Below are positions 9,018-17,245 of a stretch of DNA of 52,275 nucleotides, one piece after another (within the stretch, counting starts at the first letter, position 1; the number at the start of each line of letters is the position of its first letter). The notes below the pieces were generated by a model. It was not told where the DNA came from. It did no database searches and saw nothing but the letters and a program-made list of their open reading frames with translations. The position numbers and the translations under genes were made by a program. The stretch spans positions 1-52,275 of the IMG/VR virus record IMGVR_UViG_3300047510_000217. One strand, 5' to 3'. The stretch is from a virus.

Positions 9018-9658
9018 AACTAATCACCGAGAGCATTGAGGAAGTACAAGTCCTCGTAGAAGAATCAAACGGCAAAAAAAATCTTTACATTGAAGGTGTT
9101 TTCCTTCAAGCAGATATTAAAAATCGTAATGGTCGCGTTTATCCTTTCGGTGTATTAGAGCGCGAAGTTGGTAGATACACAGAGCAATATGTTACATCTG
9201 GTCGTGCTCTTGGGGAACTCGGACACCCAGATGGACCAACCGTAAATCTTGATCGTGTATCACATAAGATTGTTTCTCTCAAAGCAGAAGGAAGCAATTT
9301 CATTGGCAAGGCACAAATTCTTTCAACTCCAATGGGCAATATCGCTAAGTCTCTTTTAGAGTCTGGCGTAAAACTCGGAGTATCTTCTAGAGGCATGGGT
9401 TCTATTGAAGAAAAGAATGGAGCAAACTATGTTCGTGATGATTTCATGCTTGCAACTGCCGCTGATATTGTAGCAGATCCTTCCGCACCTGATGCATTTG
9501 TTAACGGAATTATGGAAGGAAAAGAGTGGGTGTGGGAAAATGGCATCATTAAAGAAGTAAATGTTGCTAAATATAAAAGATATATTTCTGAATCTACCAG
9601 AAAGAATCTTGAGGAGAGGTCGTTAAAAGCATTTAACCACTTCTTACAAAGTTTGTAA
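9014..9658 (+). CDS. gp21: Prohead maturation protease
   Basis: 214 residues (T4 212). Serine protease that cleaves core and capsid proteins after (I/L)xE during head maturation. Visible motifs: DIKNRNGRVYP (35-44), GELGHPDG with the presumed catalytic H71, and LGVSSRGMG with the presumed Ser at 124/125. The ATG overlaps the gp67 stop. Confidence 0.95.
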   Translation: MKLITESIEEVQVLVEESNGKKNLYIEGVFLQADIKNRNGRVYPFGVLEREVGRYTEQYVTSGRALGELGHPDGPTVNLDRVSHKIVSLKAEGSNFIGKAQILSTPMGNIAKSLLESGVKLGVSSRGMGSIEEKNGANYVRDDFMLATAADIVADPSAPDAFVNGIMEGKEWVWENGIIKEVNVAKYKRYISESTRKNLEERSLKAFNHFLQSL

Positions 9659-9661
9659 TTT

Positions 9662-9669
9662 AATAAATA
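9662..9669 (+). promoter_or_regulatory. Probable late promoter (AATAAATA) for gp22
   Basis: Lies in the 53-base gap after gp21; predicted start about 9675, 37 bases upstream of gp22. Confidence 0.55.
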
Positions 9670-9711
9670 ATCATAGAATAACCATATTGTAGAATTTACG
9701 AGGAATCTCAA

Positions 9712-10836
9712 ATGTCAGATAACTTAAACGAAAAGTTTGAGGAGCTTGTAACTGAGTCAGAAGTTGGACTAAGTGCTCTCTCTCCTTCAATCGTTCCTGG
9801 TCAGTCTTCTGGTAGTCAGTACATGCAACCAGTCGGCGGTGCCGTAAGCGACGCGCAAACTAGAGGTAAGGGTCAAGACCCTAGACCAACTGTTCCAACT
9901 TCTGTTGTCCCTTCAGAATCTGAAGTAGACAATGGTGGTTCAGATTTTGAAGATCCAGAAGGCGAAGAAAATCCTGGTGCTAAAGCTGCTAAAGGAATCA
10001 GTAAAGTTAGCGATGCCCAGACCAGAGGTAAAGGACAGGATCCAGCACCTTCAGTTAAGCAATCTGGTTATGGTCTTGAGTCAACGACTCAAAACACAGT
10101 AAAAGTATTTGGTATGGAAGCAATCGAATATTCCGCTGAGGAAGATGTTGCTGCCCTTACCGAAGGTGGAGAGTTCTCCGAAGATTTCAAAGCGAAAGCA
10201 TCAACAATCTTCGAAGCTGCTGTTAAGTCAAGAATCGAAGAGCAAGTAACTGCTATCGCTTCTTCACTCGAAGAGCAGTTCTCCGCCAAACTCCAAGAAG
10301 AGATTGCGTCTCTTGCTACTAAAGTTGATGAAACACTCAACTACGCAATCACTACTTGGGTAGAAGAGAACCAAGTGGCTCTTGATGCTGGTCTCAAACT
10401 TGAGATTGCAGAAGAGTTCATGGGTGGACTCAAAAAAGTTTTTGAAGAAAACTACCTCGATCTCCCATCGGAGAAAGTCAACGTTGTTGAAACGATGACT
10501 GAGGAGCTTTGTGAAATGGAAGGTCGCCTCAACGAACAACTTGAGCGTAACATTGAACTTAATAATAAACTCGCTGGTTATCATAAGCAAGTCGTCCTCA
10601 ATCAAATGAGCGAAGGTCTTGTAGATACTCAAAGAGAAAAGCTTGCTTCTCTTGCTGAAGGAGTAGAATTTGTTTCTGAAGAAGACTTCAAGAACAAAGT
10701 CGCAACTCTCATTAGCAGCTACTTCCCTAAGCATGTAGTAACTGAGCAAGTTTCTGATGAAGCAGTAGCAGAAGGTCAAGAGAATATGTCACCAGCAATG
10801 GCAGCATACCTCAAGACTCTCTCACGCTGGCAGTAA
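9712..10836 (+). CDS. gp22: Major prohead scaffold (core) protein
   Basis: 374 residues (T4 269), acidic and mostly helical. It forms the internal scaffold and is later degraded by gp21. The extra length is in the N-terminal 120 residues, where VSDAQTRGKGQDP occurs twice (45-57 and 99-111). The rest is a Glu-rich coiled coil (for example 160-240). Order gp21-gp22-gp23 supports the call. Confidence 0.93.
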   Translation: MSDNLNEKFEELVTESEVGLSALSPSIVPGQSSGSQYMQPVGGAVSDAQTRGKGQDPRPTVPTSVVPSESEVDNGGSDFEDPEGEENPGAKAAKGISKVSDAQTRGKGQDPAPSVKQSGYGLESTTQNTVKVFGMEAIEYSAEEDVAALTEGGEFSEDFKAKASTIFEAAVKSRIEEQVTAIASSLEEQFSAKLQEEIASLATKVDETLNYAITTWVEENQVALDAGLKLEIAEEFMGGLKKVFEENYLDLPSEKVNVVETMTEELCEMEGRLNEQLERNIELNNKLAGYHKQVVLNQMSEGLVDTQREKLASLAEGVEFVSEEDFKNKVATLISSYFPKHVVTEQVSDEAVAEGQENMSPAMAAYLKTLSRWQ

Positions 10837-10843
10837 TCATTTC

Positions 10844-10851
10844 GATAAATA
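10844..10851 (+). promoter_or_regulatory. T4-type late promoter (GATAAATA) for gp23
   Basis: In the 52-base gap before gp23; predicted start about 10857. The mRNA leader carries AAAGGAG before the ATG. Confidence 0.75.
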
Positions 10852-10888
10852 ATTAACAAACCCAAACACTCAAAGGAGTTTTAAGCAA

Positions 10889-12328
10889 ATGTCAGATTCA
10901 AGACTTTTGCAGGAAAAGTGGGCACCTGTCCTTAACGCTAATGGCACTGGTCTCTCAGAGATCAAAGATCCATATCGTAGAGCAGTTACCGCCGCCCTGC
11001 TAGAAAACCAAGAGCGTGCCATCCGCGAAGAGCATGGTATGCTAAACGAAGTATCAGTTAACAGCCTTGGTGGCGTCGGCGGTTACGCTGGCACTGGTGC
11101 TCTAACCTCAAACTCAGGTTCAACAGGACTTGCTGGTTTCGATCCTATCCTAATCAGCCTAATCCGCCGTTCAATGCCTAACCTTGTCGCTTATGACATC
11201 GCTGGCGTTCAACCAATGAGCGGTCCTACTGGTCTTATCTTCGCAATGCGTGCGCGTTACGAAGCTCGTGATGGTGCTGAGGCGCTATACTACGAACCAG
11301 ATTCAGGATTCTCTGCTGGTAACGATGGCAACACAGCTGGTTCTTACGCCGTTCGTGCTGCTGATGGTACTTCAGTTGGTGGTGGTTCGACTTCAGATGG
11401 TAACAACCCTGCTGTTCTTAACGACGCATCACCTGGCGCTTATGAAGTTGCTCGTGGTATGACCCGTGAGACTTCAGAAACTCTAGGCGAAGCTGCTGCT
11501 CTCTTCCGTGAAATGAGCTTCAGCATCGAGAAGACCTCGGTTACCGCTAAGACTCGTGCTCTCAAGGCAGACTACACCCTAGAACTCGCACAAGACCTCA
11601 AGGCTATCCATGGTCTTGATGCTGAGCAGGAACTAGCAAACATTCTCTCCAGCGAAATCCTTGCTGAAATCAACAGAGAGATCATCCGTACAGTTTACAC
11701 CGTTGCTCAAGCAGGTGCTCAACAGGATGTTGCTACTCCTGGTACTTTCGACCTCGACGTTGACTCCAATGGTCGTTGGCAAGCAGAGAAGTTCAAGGGT
11801 ATGCTCTTCCAACTTCAGCGCGATGCTAATGCTATCGGTCAACTAACCCGCAGAGGTAAGGGTAACTTCGTAATCTGTTCAGCAGACGTTGCTTCGGCAC
11901 TTAACCTTGCTGGCGCTCTAGATTACGCTCCTGCTCTTAACACCTCACTCAACGTTGATGACACTGGTAACGTCTTCGCTGGCGTTCTTCAGGGTGGCAT
12001 CCGCGTTTACATCGATCCATTCGGTGCTCCTGTTTATTCACAGGGTTCTGCTGCTAAGCACTACTATGTCATGGGTTATAAGGGCACATCACCTTATGAT
12101 GCTGGTCTTTTCTATTGCCCATACGTTCCTCTCCAAATGGTTCGTTCGATCAATCCTGACACCTTCCAGCCTAAGATTGGCTTCAAGACTCGTTACGGCA
12201 TGGTCAGCAACCCATTCGTTTCAACCACACAATCCAACGGAATTGCTGGTGGAACTCCTGATGGTTCAACTCTTACCGCTGGTACTAACCAGTACTACAG
12301 AAGAGTTAAGGTCATCAACCTCACCTGA
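10889..12328 (+). CDS. gp23: Major capsid protein
   Basis: 479 residues (T4 521). HK97-fold capsid shell. A likely gp21 cleavage site is LNE at 52-54, which would remove an N-terminal prohead peptide as in T4. Family-typical stretches include FDPILISLIRRSMPNLVAYDI and MSFSIEKTSVTAKTRALKA. Codon choice is richer in C-ending codons than in neighbouring genes, as expected for very high expression. A late promoter precedes and a strong terminator follows it. Confidence 0.98.
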   Translation: MSDSRLLQEKWAPVLNANGTGLSEIKDPYRRAVTAALLENQERAIREEHGMLNEVSVNSLGGVGGYAGTGALTSNSGSTGLAGFDPILISLIRRSMPNLVAYDIAGVQPMSGPTGLIFAMRARYEARDGAEALYYEPDSGFSAGNDGNTAGSYAVRAADGTSVGGGSTSDGNNPAVLNDASPGAYEVARGMTRETSETLGEAAALFREMSFSIEKTSVTAKTRALKADYTLELAQDLKAIHGLDAEQELANILSSEILAEINREIIRTVYTVAQAGAQQDVATPGTFDLDVDSNGRWQAEKFKGMLFQLQRDANAIGQLTRRGKGNFVICSADVASALNLAGALDYAPALNTSLNVDDTGNVFAGVLQGGIRVYIDPFGAPVYSQGSAAKHYYVMGYKGTSPYDAGLFYCPYVPLQMVRSINPDTFQPKIGFKTRYGMVSNPFVSTTQSNGIAGGTPDGSTLTAGTNQYYRRVKVINLT

Positions 12329-12346
12329 TCTTCACGATCATTTTTC

Positions 12347-12371
12347 AAGACCCCTTCGGGGGTCTTTTTTT
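12347..12371 (+). terminator. Rho-independent terminator after gp23
   Basis: 8-bp stem AAGACCCC/GGGGTCTT with a TTCG tetraloop followed by a T-run (12365-12371). It ends the capsid transcript 19 bases after the gp23 stop. Confidence 0.92.
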
Positions 12372-12376
12372 ATGGA

Positions 12377-12384
12377 AATAAATA
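12377..12384 (+). promoter_or_regulatory. Probable late promoter (AATAAATA) for gp3
   Basis: Begins six bases after the terminator T-run; predicted start about 12390, with AAAGGA before the gp3 ATG at 12404. Confidence 0.55.
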
Positions 12385-12403
12385 GTGAAAAAAGGATAAG
12401 ATC

Positions 12404-12916
12404 ATGTCAGCAAAATGGTTTCAAGAACAACCAGGAAATAGAAATTTTTTAGCTCCATCTGGATTTAAAATGAATCTAGAATTATTTCCTGGTGTTGACT
12501 TTTTTTGCCAACGAGCAAATGTTCCTGACGTTAATGCTCCGTTTGTAGATGTATCTTCAAAATTTAGAAACGTACCACTAATTTCTTCGGGTGGTATAAC
12601 ATATGGAGATTTCACAATAAAATTTATTGTGGATGAAGATATGAAAAATTATCTGACAATTTATAATTGGTTGCAAAAAAATAATTTAGCGGAAGATTTT
12701 GCAACTTCAGATATTGAATATTCGGAAGGACAATTATATATTTTAAATAGTAATTATCAACCAAACGTAATTGTAAATTTTGAAGATCTATTTCCAATAA
12801 ATCTCACTGGATTAGATTTTGATGTAGCAGATCAAGATGTAGAATACTTAACTGCTGAAGTAACTTTTAAATTTACACGTTATATTTTTAGAAATAAATT
12901 AAACAAGGAATTATAA
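12404..12916 (+). CDS. gp3: Tail completion and sheath stabiliser protein
   Basis: 170 residues (T4 gp3 176). It caps the tail tube tip and stabilises the sheath. The N-terminus (WFQEQPGNRNFLAPSGFKM, then FFCQRANVPD) is of the tube-like family annotated as gp3 in cyanophages, which usually follows gp23 and precedes uvsY as here. The fold relates to tail-tube proteins, so another tube-initiator role is a small possibility. Confidence 0.8.
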   Translation: MSAKWFQEQPGNRNFLAPSGFKMNLELFPGVDFFCQRANVPDVNAPFVDVSSKFRNVPLISSGGITYGDFTIKFIVDEDMKNYLTIYNWLQKNNLAEDFATSDIEYSEGQLYILNSNYQPNVIVNFEDLFPINLTGLDFDVADQDVEYLTAEVTFKFTRYIFRNKLNKEL

Positions 12917-12919
12917 TTT

Positions 12920-13396
12920 ATGAAATTTGATGATTTGAAAACTCTCTTTGATCATGTTAAATCAGAATGGCAGGAAGATTCCCATATCGACTTCCAATTC
13001 AAAAGCAAACAATACTCAGCAGATCTAGCACAGATCTCCCTAGACATCCCGTATCAACACAATAAATATTTAAACTTCTACAACGATTTCTCCACAGAGA
13101 AGACTGCACTGGAATTCCAGTATCGTATGAAGTTAAAACAAAAAAGAGAATATTATCAAGGCGAAGCCGATCCAGAAGTTTACAAAGAAAAACCATTTGG
13201 GCAATCCATCAAAACATCCGAAAAGATGAAAGTATATCTAGAGGCGGATGAGGATTTAATTAACATCGAAATGAAAATAGAATTTATTAATAAGGCACTT
13301 TTCTTTTTGGATAATATCCTTAAAATGATTTCCAACAGAAGTTTCCAAATTAAGAACGCTATTGAGTGGGAAAAATTTATTAACGGAAACACCTAA
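12920..13396 (+). CDS. uvsY: Recombination mediator UvsY
   Basis: 158 residues (T4 137). Loads UvsX recombinase onto gp32-coated single-stranded DNA. The C-terminal half is clear: YLEADEDLINIEMKIEFINKALFFLDNI followed by ISNRSFQIKNAIEWEKF. It is coupled to uvsW by a TAATG overlap, as in other cyanophages. Confidence 0.92.
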   Translation: MKFDDLKTLFDHVKSEWQEDSHIDFQFKSKQYSADLAQISLDIPYQHNKYLNFYNDFSTEKTALEFQYRMKLKQKREYYQGEADPEVYKEKPFGQSIKTSEKMKVYLEADEDLINIEMKIEFINKALFFLDNILKMISNRSFQIKNAIEWEKFINGNT

Positions 13397-14874
13397 TGTC
13401 AAATCTGGTAGTCGCAAAGAAGAATAACATCTTCTTAACCATCAACGCAGAACCACACGTTCACTATGAACTCGCAGATTATTTCACATTCGATATCCCT
13501 AATGCCAAGTTTATGCCCCAGTATAGAAGTGGCATGTGGGATGGAAAGATTAGACTCTACTCGCCAGGAACAGGCGAGCTCTATTGTGGTCTCATCTCAC
13601 ATCTCAAAGAATGGAGCGGAATCAAAGGTTATTCAATTGATTACAAACCAAACAAATTCTACGGAGATGTAGAAGAAAAGAATGATCACATTTCCCTTGA
13701 AGGTGTTAGAGGTTTCATGGGTGCTGTGTGCCCTAATCACGAACCACGCGACTATCAAGTTCAAGCAGTGTATGAAGCATTGCTACACAATCGTAGACTT
13801 TTATTATCCCCAACTGCCTCAGGTAAATCTTTGATGATTTATTCTCTGGTGCGTTACTACTATGCAGCAGAGTATAAGAAAACAGGAAAGAAAACTCTTA
13901 TCATTGTTCCCACCACTTCACTGGTGGAACAGATGTATAAAGACTTCGAAGACTATGGTTGGGATGTAGAGGAACACTGCCACAAAATCTATGGCGGTAA
14001 AGATAAGAACGTAGAGAAAGCAGTTATCATTTCTACATGGCAATCTATCTACAAATTTCCTAAGCGTTGGTTTGATGATTTCTCTTGTGTCATCGGTGAC
14101 GAAGCACACTTGTTTAAATCTAAATCACTTACTGGCATCATGACTAAACTCCATGAAGCTAAATATCGTTTTGGTTTCACTGGAACACTGGATGGTTCTG
14201 CTACACACAAGTGGGTGCTAGAAGGATTGTTTGGTGAGTGTAAGCATGTTATCAAAACAGACAAGCTTATCAAGGATGGTCACCTATCTGATTTTAGAAT
14301 CAAGGTTCTTCTACTCAAACACGAGAAGCAAGAGTTCTTTGATTATCAAAATGAGATTGATGCAATTGTTGACAACCCAAAACGTAATCGTCTCATTCGC
14401 AATCTAGTCAGAGACCTAGAAGGAAACACATTAGTTCTTTTTAACTATGTTGAGCGTCACGGAATGCCTTTACACGAGAGCATAAATAGTGTCGTTAAAG
14501 AAGGTCGTAAAGTTTTTCTAGTCTATGGTGGAGTAGACACAGAAGAACGCGAAGAGATTAGACGAATCACTGAGATTGAAAATGATGCAGTGATCGTAGC
14601 TTCATACGGAACATTCAGTACAGGTATTAACATTCGTAATCTACACAATGTTGTATTTGCTTCTCCATCAAAGTCTAGGGTAAGAAATTTACAATCTATT
14701 GGTAGGGTGCTTCGTAAAGGTCAAAACAAAACCTACGCAACTCTTTACGATATAGCAGATGAGTTCTGCCGAACACCTCAAAAAAACTACACGCTTAAAC
14801 ATTTGGATGAGCGTTTGAAAATCTATGAAGAAGAAAAGTTTAATGTAGAAATAATCAAAATCGATCTAAGATAA
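13396..14874 (+). CDS. uvsW: RNA-DNA and DNA helicase UvsW
   Basis: 492 residues (T4 503). Superfamily 2 helicase that unwinds R-loops and branched DNA, shutting off origin-dependent replication late in infection. Walker A is SPTASGKS (138-145) and the DEAH box is at 235-238. Motif III is visible as FGFTGTL and motif VI as QSIGRVLRKG. The N-terminal about 100 residues form the UvsW-specific double-stranded DNA-binding domain (FMPQYRSGMWDGKIRLY). It sits in the usual place after uvsY. Confidence 0.96.
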   Translation: MSNLVVAKKNNIFLTINAEPHVHYELADYFTFDIPNAKFMPQYRSGMWDGKIRLYSPGTGELYCGLISHLKEWSGIKGYSIDYKPNKFYGDVEEKNDHISLEGVRGFMGAVCPNHEPRDYQVQAVYEALLHNRRLLLSPTASGKSLMIYSLVRYYYAAEYKKTGKKTLIIVPTTSLVEQMYKDFEDYGWDVEEHCHKIYGGKDKNVEKAVIISTWQSIYKFPKRWFDDFSCVIGDEAHLFKSKSLTGIMTKLHEAKYRFGFTGTLDGSATHKWVLEGLFGECKHVIKTDKLIKDGHLSDFRIKVLLLKHEKQEFFDYQNEIDAIVDNPKRNRLIRNLVRDLEGNTLVLFNYVERHGMPLHESINSVVKEGRKVFLVYGGVDTEEREEIRRITEIENDAVIVASYGTFSTGINIRNLHNVVFASPSKSRVRNLQSIGRVLRKGQNKTYATLYDIADEFCRTPQKNYTLKHLDERLKIYEEEKFNVEIIKIDLR

Positions 14875-14875
14875 T

Positions 14876-15295
14876 ATGGAAGAAGAGTTTTATGCCACAA
14901 TGAAACTAACATCTGGTGAAGAAGTTGTAGCAAAAGTTTGTTATGACAAAGATGATGATGTTGTTATTGTTTTCAATCCTCGTGTGGTTGAGAAAATTGA
15001 AATGAAAAAAAAGAATATGATTGTAGAAGGAATCGTGTTCGATGATTGGATAAATGCTACTGAGGAAGATATGTTTATTATTCCTCGTAATCAAATTATT
15101 ACAATGGTCGAACTCGATAAAAGAATTGCTGGATTCTATGAAGATCATTTAGACGATAAAAGTCTGTATAGAAAATCAAGATCCTCTGAACCTAAATCAA
15201 ATTCAAAAAGACAAAACCCCAAGAACCATGAAGGTTACTTAGGGTCTATTAAAGAAGCTAAGAAGTTATTAGAAGAGATATATAACAAATCTTGA
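14876..15295 (+). CDS. Small Sm-like (LSm-fold) protein, unknown function
   Basis: 139 residues beginning one base after the uvsW stop. The N-terminal 80 residues read as alternating strands with the small-barrel pattern MKLTSGEEVVAKV, then VVIVFNPRVVEKI. The C-terminal 50 residues are charged and probably disordered. The same pattern recurs in two genes upstream of gp43 (27226 and 27548). Sm-like folds bind RNA or act as adaptors; function here is unknown. Confidence 0.7.
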   Translation: MEEEFYATMKLTSGEEVVAKVCYDKDDDVVIVFNPRVVEKIEMKKKNMIVEGIVFDDWINATEEDMFIIPRNQIITMVELDKRIAGFYEDHLDDKSLYRKSRSSEPKSNSKRQNPKNHEGYLGSIKEAKKLLEEIYNKS

Positions 15296-15344
15296 AAGCG
15301 CCACATTGCTATTATATACGGATTTGAAACCTCTGTCAAGCCCC

Positions 15345-15373
15345 TTTACAAAATCCATTTGGTGTGTTACAAT
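15345..15373 (+). promoter_or_regulatory. Sigma70-type promoter for gp55
   Basis: TTTACA at 15345-15350, 17-base spacer, TACAAT at 15368-15373. Transcription would start near 15380, downstream of a possible GTG start at 15364, so it argues for the ATG at 15397 as the gp55 start. A weaker alternative (TTGAAA 15292, TATATA 15313) lies upstream. It lets the host polymerase make the late sigma factor before late promoters are active. Confidence 0.75.
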
Positions 15374-15396
15374 ACGAACACGAATGGATACCACCA

Positions 15397-15912
15397 ATGC
15401 TAGTAGTAGATAAACCAATGGGTAAAAGGACAACTAAAGAAAATTATGTAAACAACCGAGAGTTCTTAGATGCCCTTATGGTTTATCGGCAGAAGGTTGC
15501 TGCTGCCAAAGAATCTGGTGATCCTAAACCAATGGTTCCCAACTATATTGGAGAGTGCTTTCTTAAAATTGCTACACATCTATCATACAAACCAAACTTT
15601 GTCAACTACATGTTTAGGGAAGATATGATTTGTGATGGTATTGAAAACTGCCTTCAGTATATTGATAATTTTAATCCAGAAAAATCTACTAATCCATTCG
15701 CTTACTTTACTCAAATTATCTACTATGCTTTTCTGCGTCGTATTCAACGAGAGAAAAAGCAACTAGAAATCAAAACCAAGATTCTTGAAAGGTCAGGGTT
15801 TGATGAAGTTTTGCATATGGATAGTCACAGCGGTGACATGTATGGATATAATAGCAGCAGTGCTGATATGAACAGCATCAAAGAAAACCTTGAAATGAGA
15901 TCTAAACGATGA
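15397..15912 (+). CDS. gp55: Late-promoter sigma factor
   Basis: 171 residues from this ATG (T4 185). gp55 binds host RNA polymerase core and recognises the TATAAATA-type late promoters, coupled to DNA-bound gp45. Typical motifs are KENYVNNREFLDALMVYRQ near the N-terminus and a sigma-2-like helix (NPFAYFTQIIYYAFLRRIQREKK). The frame extends to a GTG at 15364, but that lies before the predicted transcription start. An ATG at 15418 is an alternative. The stop overlaps gp47 (ATGA). Confidence 0.92.
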   Translation: MLVVDKPMGKRTTKENYVNNREFLDALMVYRQKVAAAKESGDPKPMVPNYIGECFLKIATHLSYKPNFVNYMFREDMICDGIENCLQYIDNFNPEKSTNPFAYFTQIIYYAFLRRIQREKKQLEIKTKILERSGFDEVLHMDSHSGDMYGYNSSSADMNSIKENLEMRSKR

Positions 15913-16958
15913 CAATTGCCCTTATTACTGACCAACACCTTGACGGAAGAAAAGGTAGCGTCGCGTTCTGGGAATATTTCAAAAAGTTTTATGATGATGT
16001 GTTCTTTCCTACACTAGAAAAGCATAACATCAAAACAATTATTGACCTGGGAGATACCTTTGACAATCGCAAAGGTATTGACTTTAATGTTTGGAATCGT
16101 GTGCGTCGGCATTATTTCCAACGCCTAGAAGATATGGGTGTTTATGTTCACATGATTCTTGGTAATCATTGTGTATACTATAAGAACACCAACGAAATTA
16201 ATTCGCCAGAACTTCTGCTAAAAGATTTTAGTAACATTGAAATCTATTCAAAACCAGAAACAGTAATGATTGAGGATACTAAAATTCTAATGATGCCATG
16301 GATTAATTCTCAGAACTACGATGAGACAATGACATGGATTAATGATACCAATGCCGAAATTGCTATGGGTCACTTGGAGTTGAATGGATTTGAAGTTACT
16401 CCTGGTATGAAGATGGATCATGGCATGGATGCTTCTATCTTCTCTAAGTTCAAACAAGTATTCTCAGGTCACTATCACCACAAATCATCTAGAGGTAACA
16501 TTACCTATCTTGGCAATCCTTACCAGATGTTCTGGAACGATTATAAAGACGAGCGAGGATTTCATCTATATGAACCAAAGACAAATAAACTCAAGCGGGT
16601 CAAGAACCCTTATGAGATTTTCACGAAAATCTATTATAATGATTCTACTGATTCTCATCTCAGCGTCACTCCCGCTGAGTGTACAAATACTTTTGTCAAG
16701 ATTATCGTAGAAGATAAAAAAGATTATCTAGCATTTGAGAAGTATGTAGATTCCGTATTTGCTTCTCAACCGCATGATGTTAAAATTATCGAGACTTTGG
16801 TTACTAGTGATATTGAAGACACAGAAGAGAATGTAGAAATCAAAGATACTCTATCACTTCTAAATGAATACATTGACGAAGTAGAGATATCCGTCAACAA
16901 AGACAAACTCAAGAATATTATGAAAACCCTATATATTGAAAGCTGTGAGGTAGTATAA
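15909..16958 (+). CDS. gp47: Recombination endonuclease subunit (Mre11/SbcD-like)
   Basis: 349 residues (T4 339). Metallophosphoesterase nuclease working with gp46 in end resection and host DNA degradation. Metal-binding motifs are visible in order: DQH (8-10), GDTFDNR, GNH, GHLELNG and GHYHH. It lies between gp55 and a DUF3110 gene and overlaps the latter by TAATG. Confidence 0.96.
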   Translation: MTIALITDQHLDGRKGSVAFWEYFKKFYDDVFFPTLEKHNIKTIIDLGDTFDNRKGIDFNVWNRVRRHYFQRLEDMGVYVHMILGNHCVYYKNTNEINSPELLLKDFSNIEIYSKPETVMIEDTKILMMPWINSQNYDETMTWINDTNAEIAMGHLELNGFEVTPGMKMDHGMDASIFSKFKQVFSGHYHHKSSRGNITYLGNPYQMFWNDYKDERGFHLYEPKTNKLKRVKNPYEIFTKIYYNDSTDSHLSVTPAECTNTFVKIIVEDKKDYLAFEKYVDSVFASQPHDVKIIETLVTSDIEDTEENVEIKDTLSLLNEYIDEVEISVNKDKLKNIMKTLYIESCEVV

Positions 16959-17245
16959 TGTTCCTCATCACCCTTAAAGAGCATCCCGATGGCGTATACT
17001 CAGTCATTGACGACGAGGGTGATCATGTGGTATACTTCTTTGAAGACGAAGACGATGCCGATAGGTATCTCGGATTATTGGAAGCTAACGATAAAGATGG
17101 CGACCTCCCACCTCTCAGAACATATGAAGTTGATGCTAAAGCAGGCATCGGTATGTGTGAACTGAGAGGAATGAAATACATTGTAGTTGAACCTGACGAC
17201 ATTATTATTCCTCCGCCAAATTATGATAATCTTCAAGACGATTAA
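16958..17245 (+). CDS. DUF3110-like protein of cyanobacterial type
   Basis: 95 residues. The pattern GVYSVIDDEGDHVVYFFEDEDDADRYLGLLEA, then LPPLRTYEV, matches DUF3110, a short domain known mainly from cyanobacteria and plastids. It sits between gp47 and gp46 and overlaps the gp46 start by 23 bases, so it is co-translated with the nuclease complex. Function unknown; it could be a host-derived accessory of resection or simply a carried host gene. The family call is from memory of the motif. Confidence 0.75.
   Translation: MFLITLKEHPDGVYSVIDDEGDHVVYFFEDEDDADRYLGLLEANDKDGDLPPLRTYEVDAKAGIGMCELRGMKYIVVEPDDIIIPPPNYDNLQDD

Noticed and set aside
11955-12452. Plus-strand open frame of 165 codons overlapping the end of gp23
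   Set aside because: It runs across gp23 codons, the terminator and the gp3 start. Composition is Leu/Ser/His-rich, typical of an out-of-frame shadow.
14481-14488. CATAAATA inside uvsW
   Set aside because: Intragenic and far from any start (the next gene is 388 bases away); expected by chance in A+T-rich DNA.
15364-15396. GTG start for gp55 at 15364
   Set aside because: It lies upstream of the predicted transcription start of the TTTACA/TACAAT promoter, so the ATG at 15397 is preferred.
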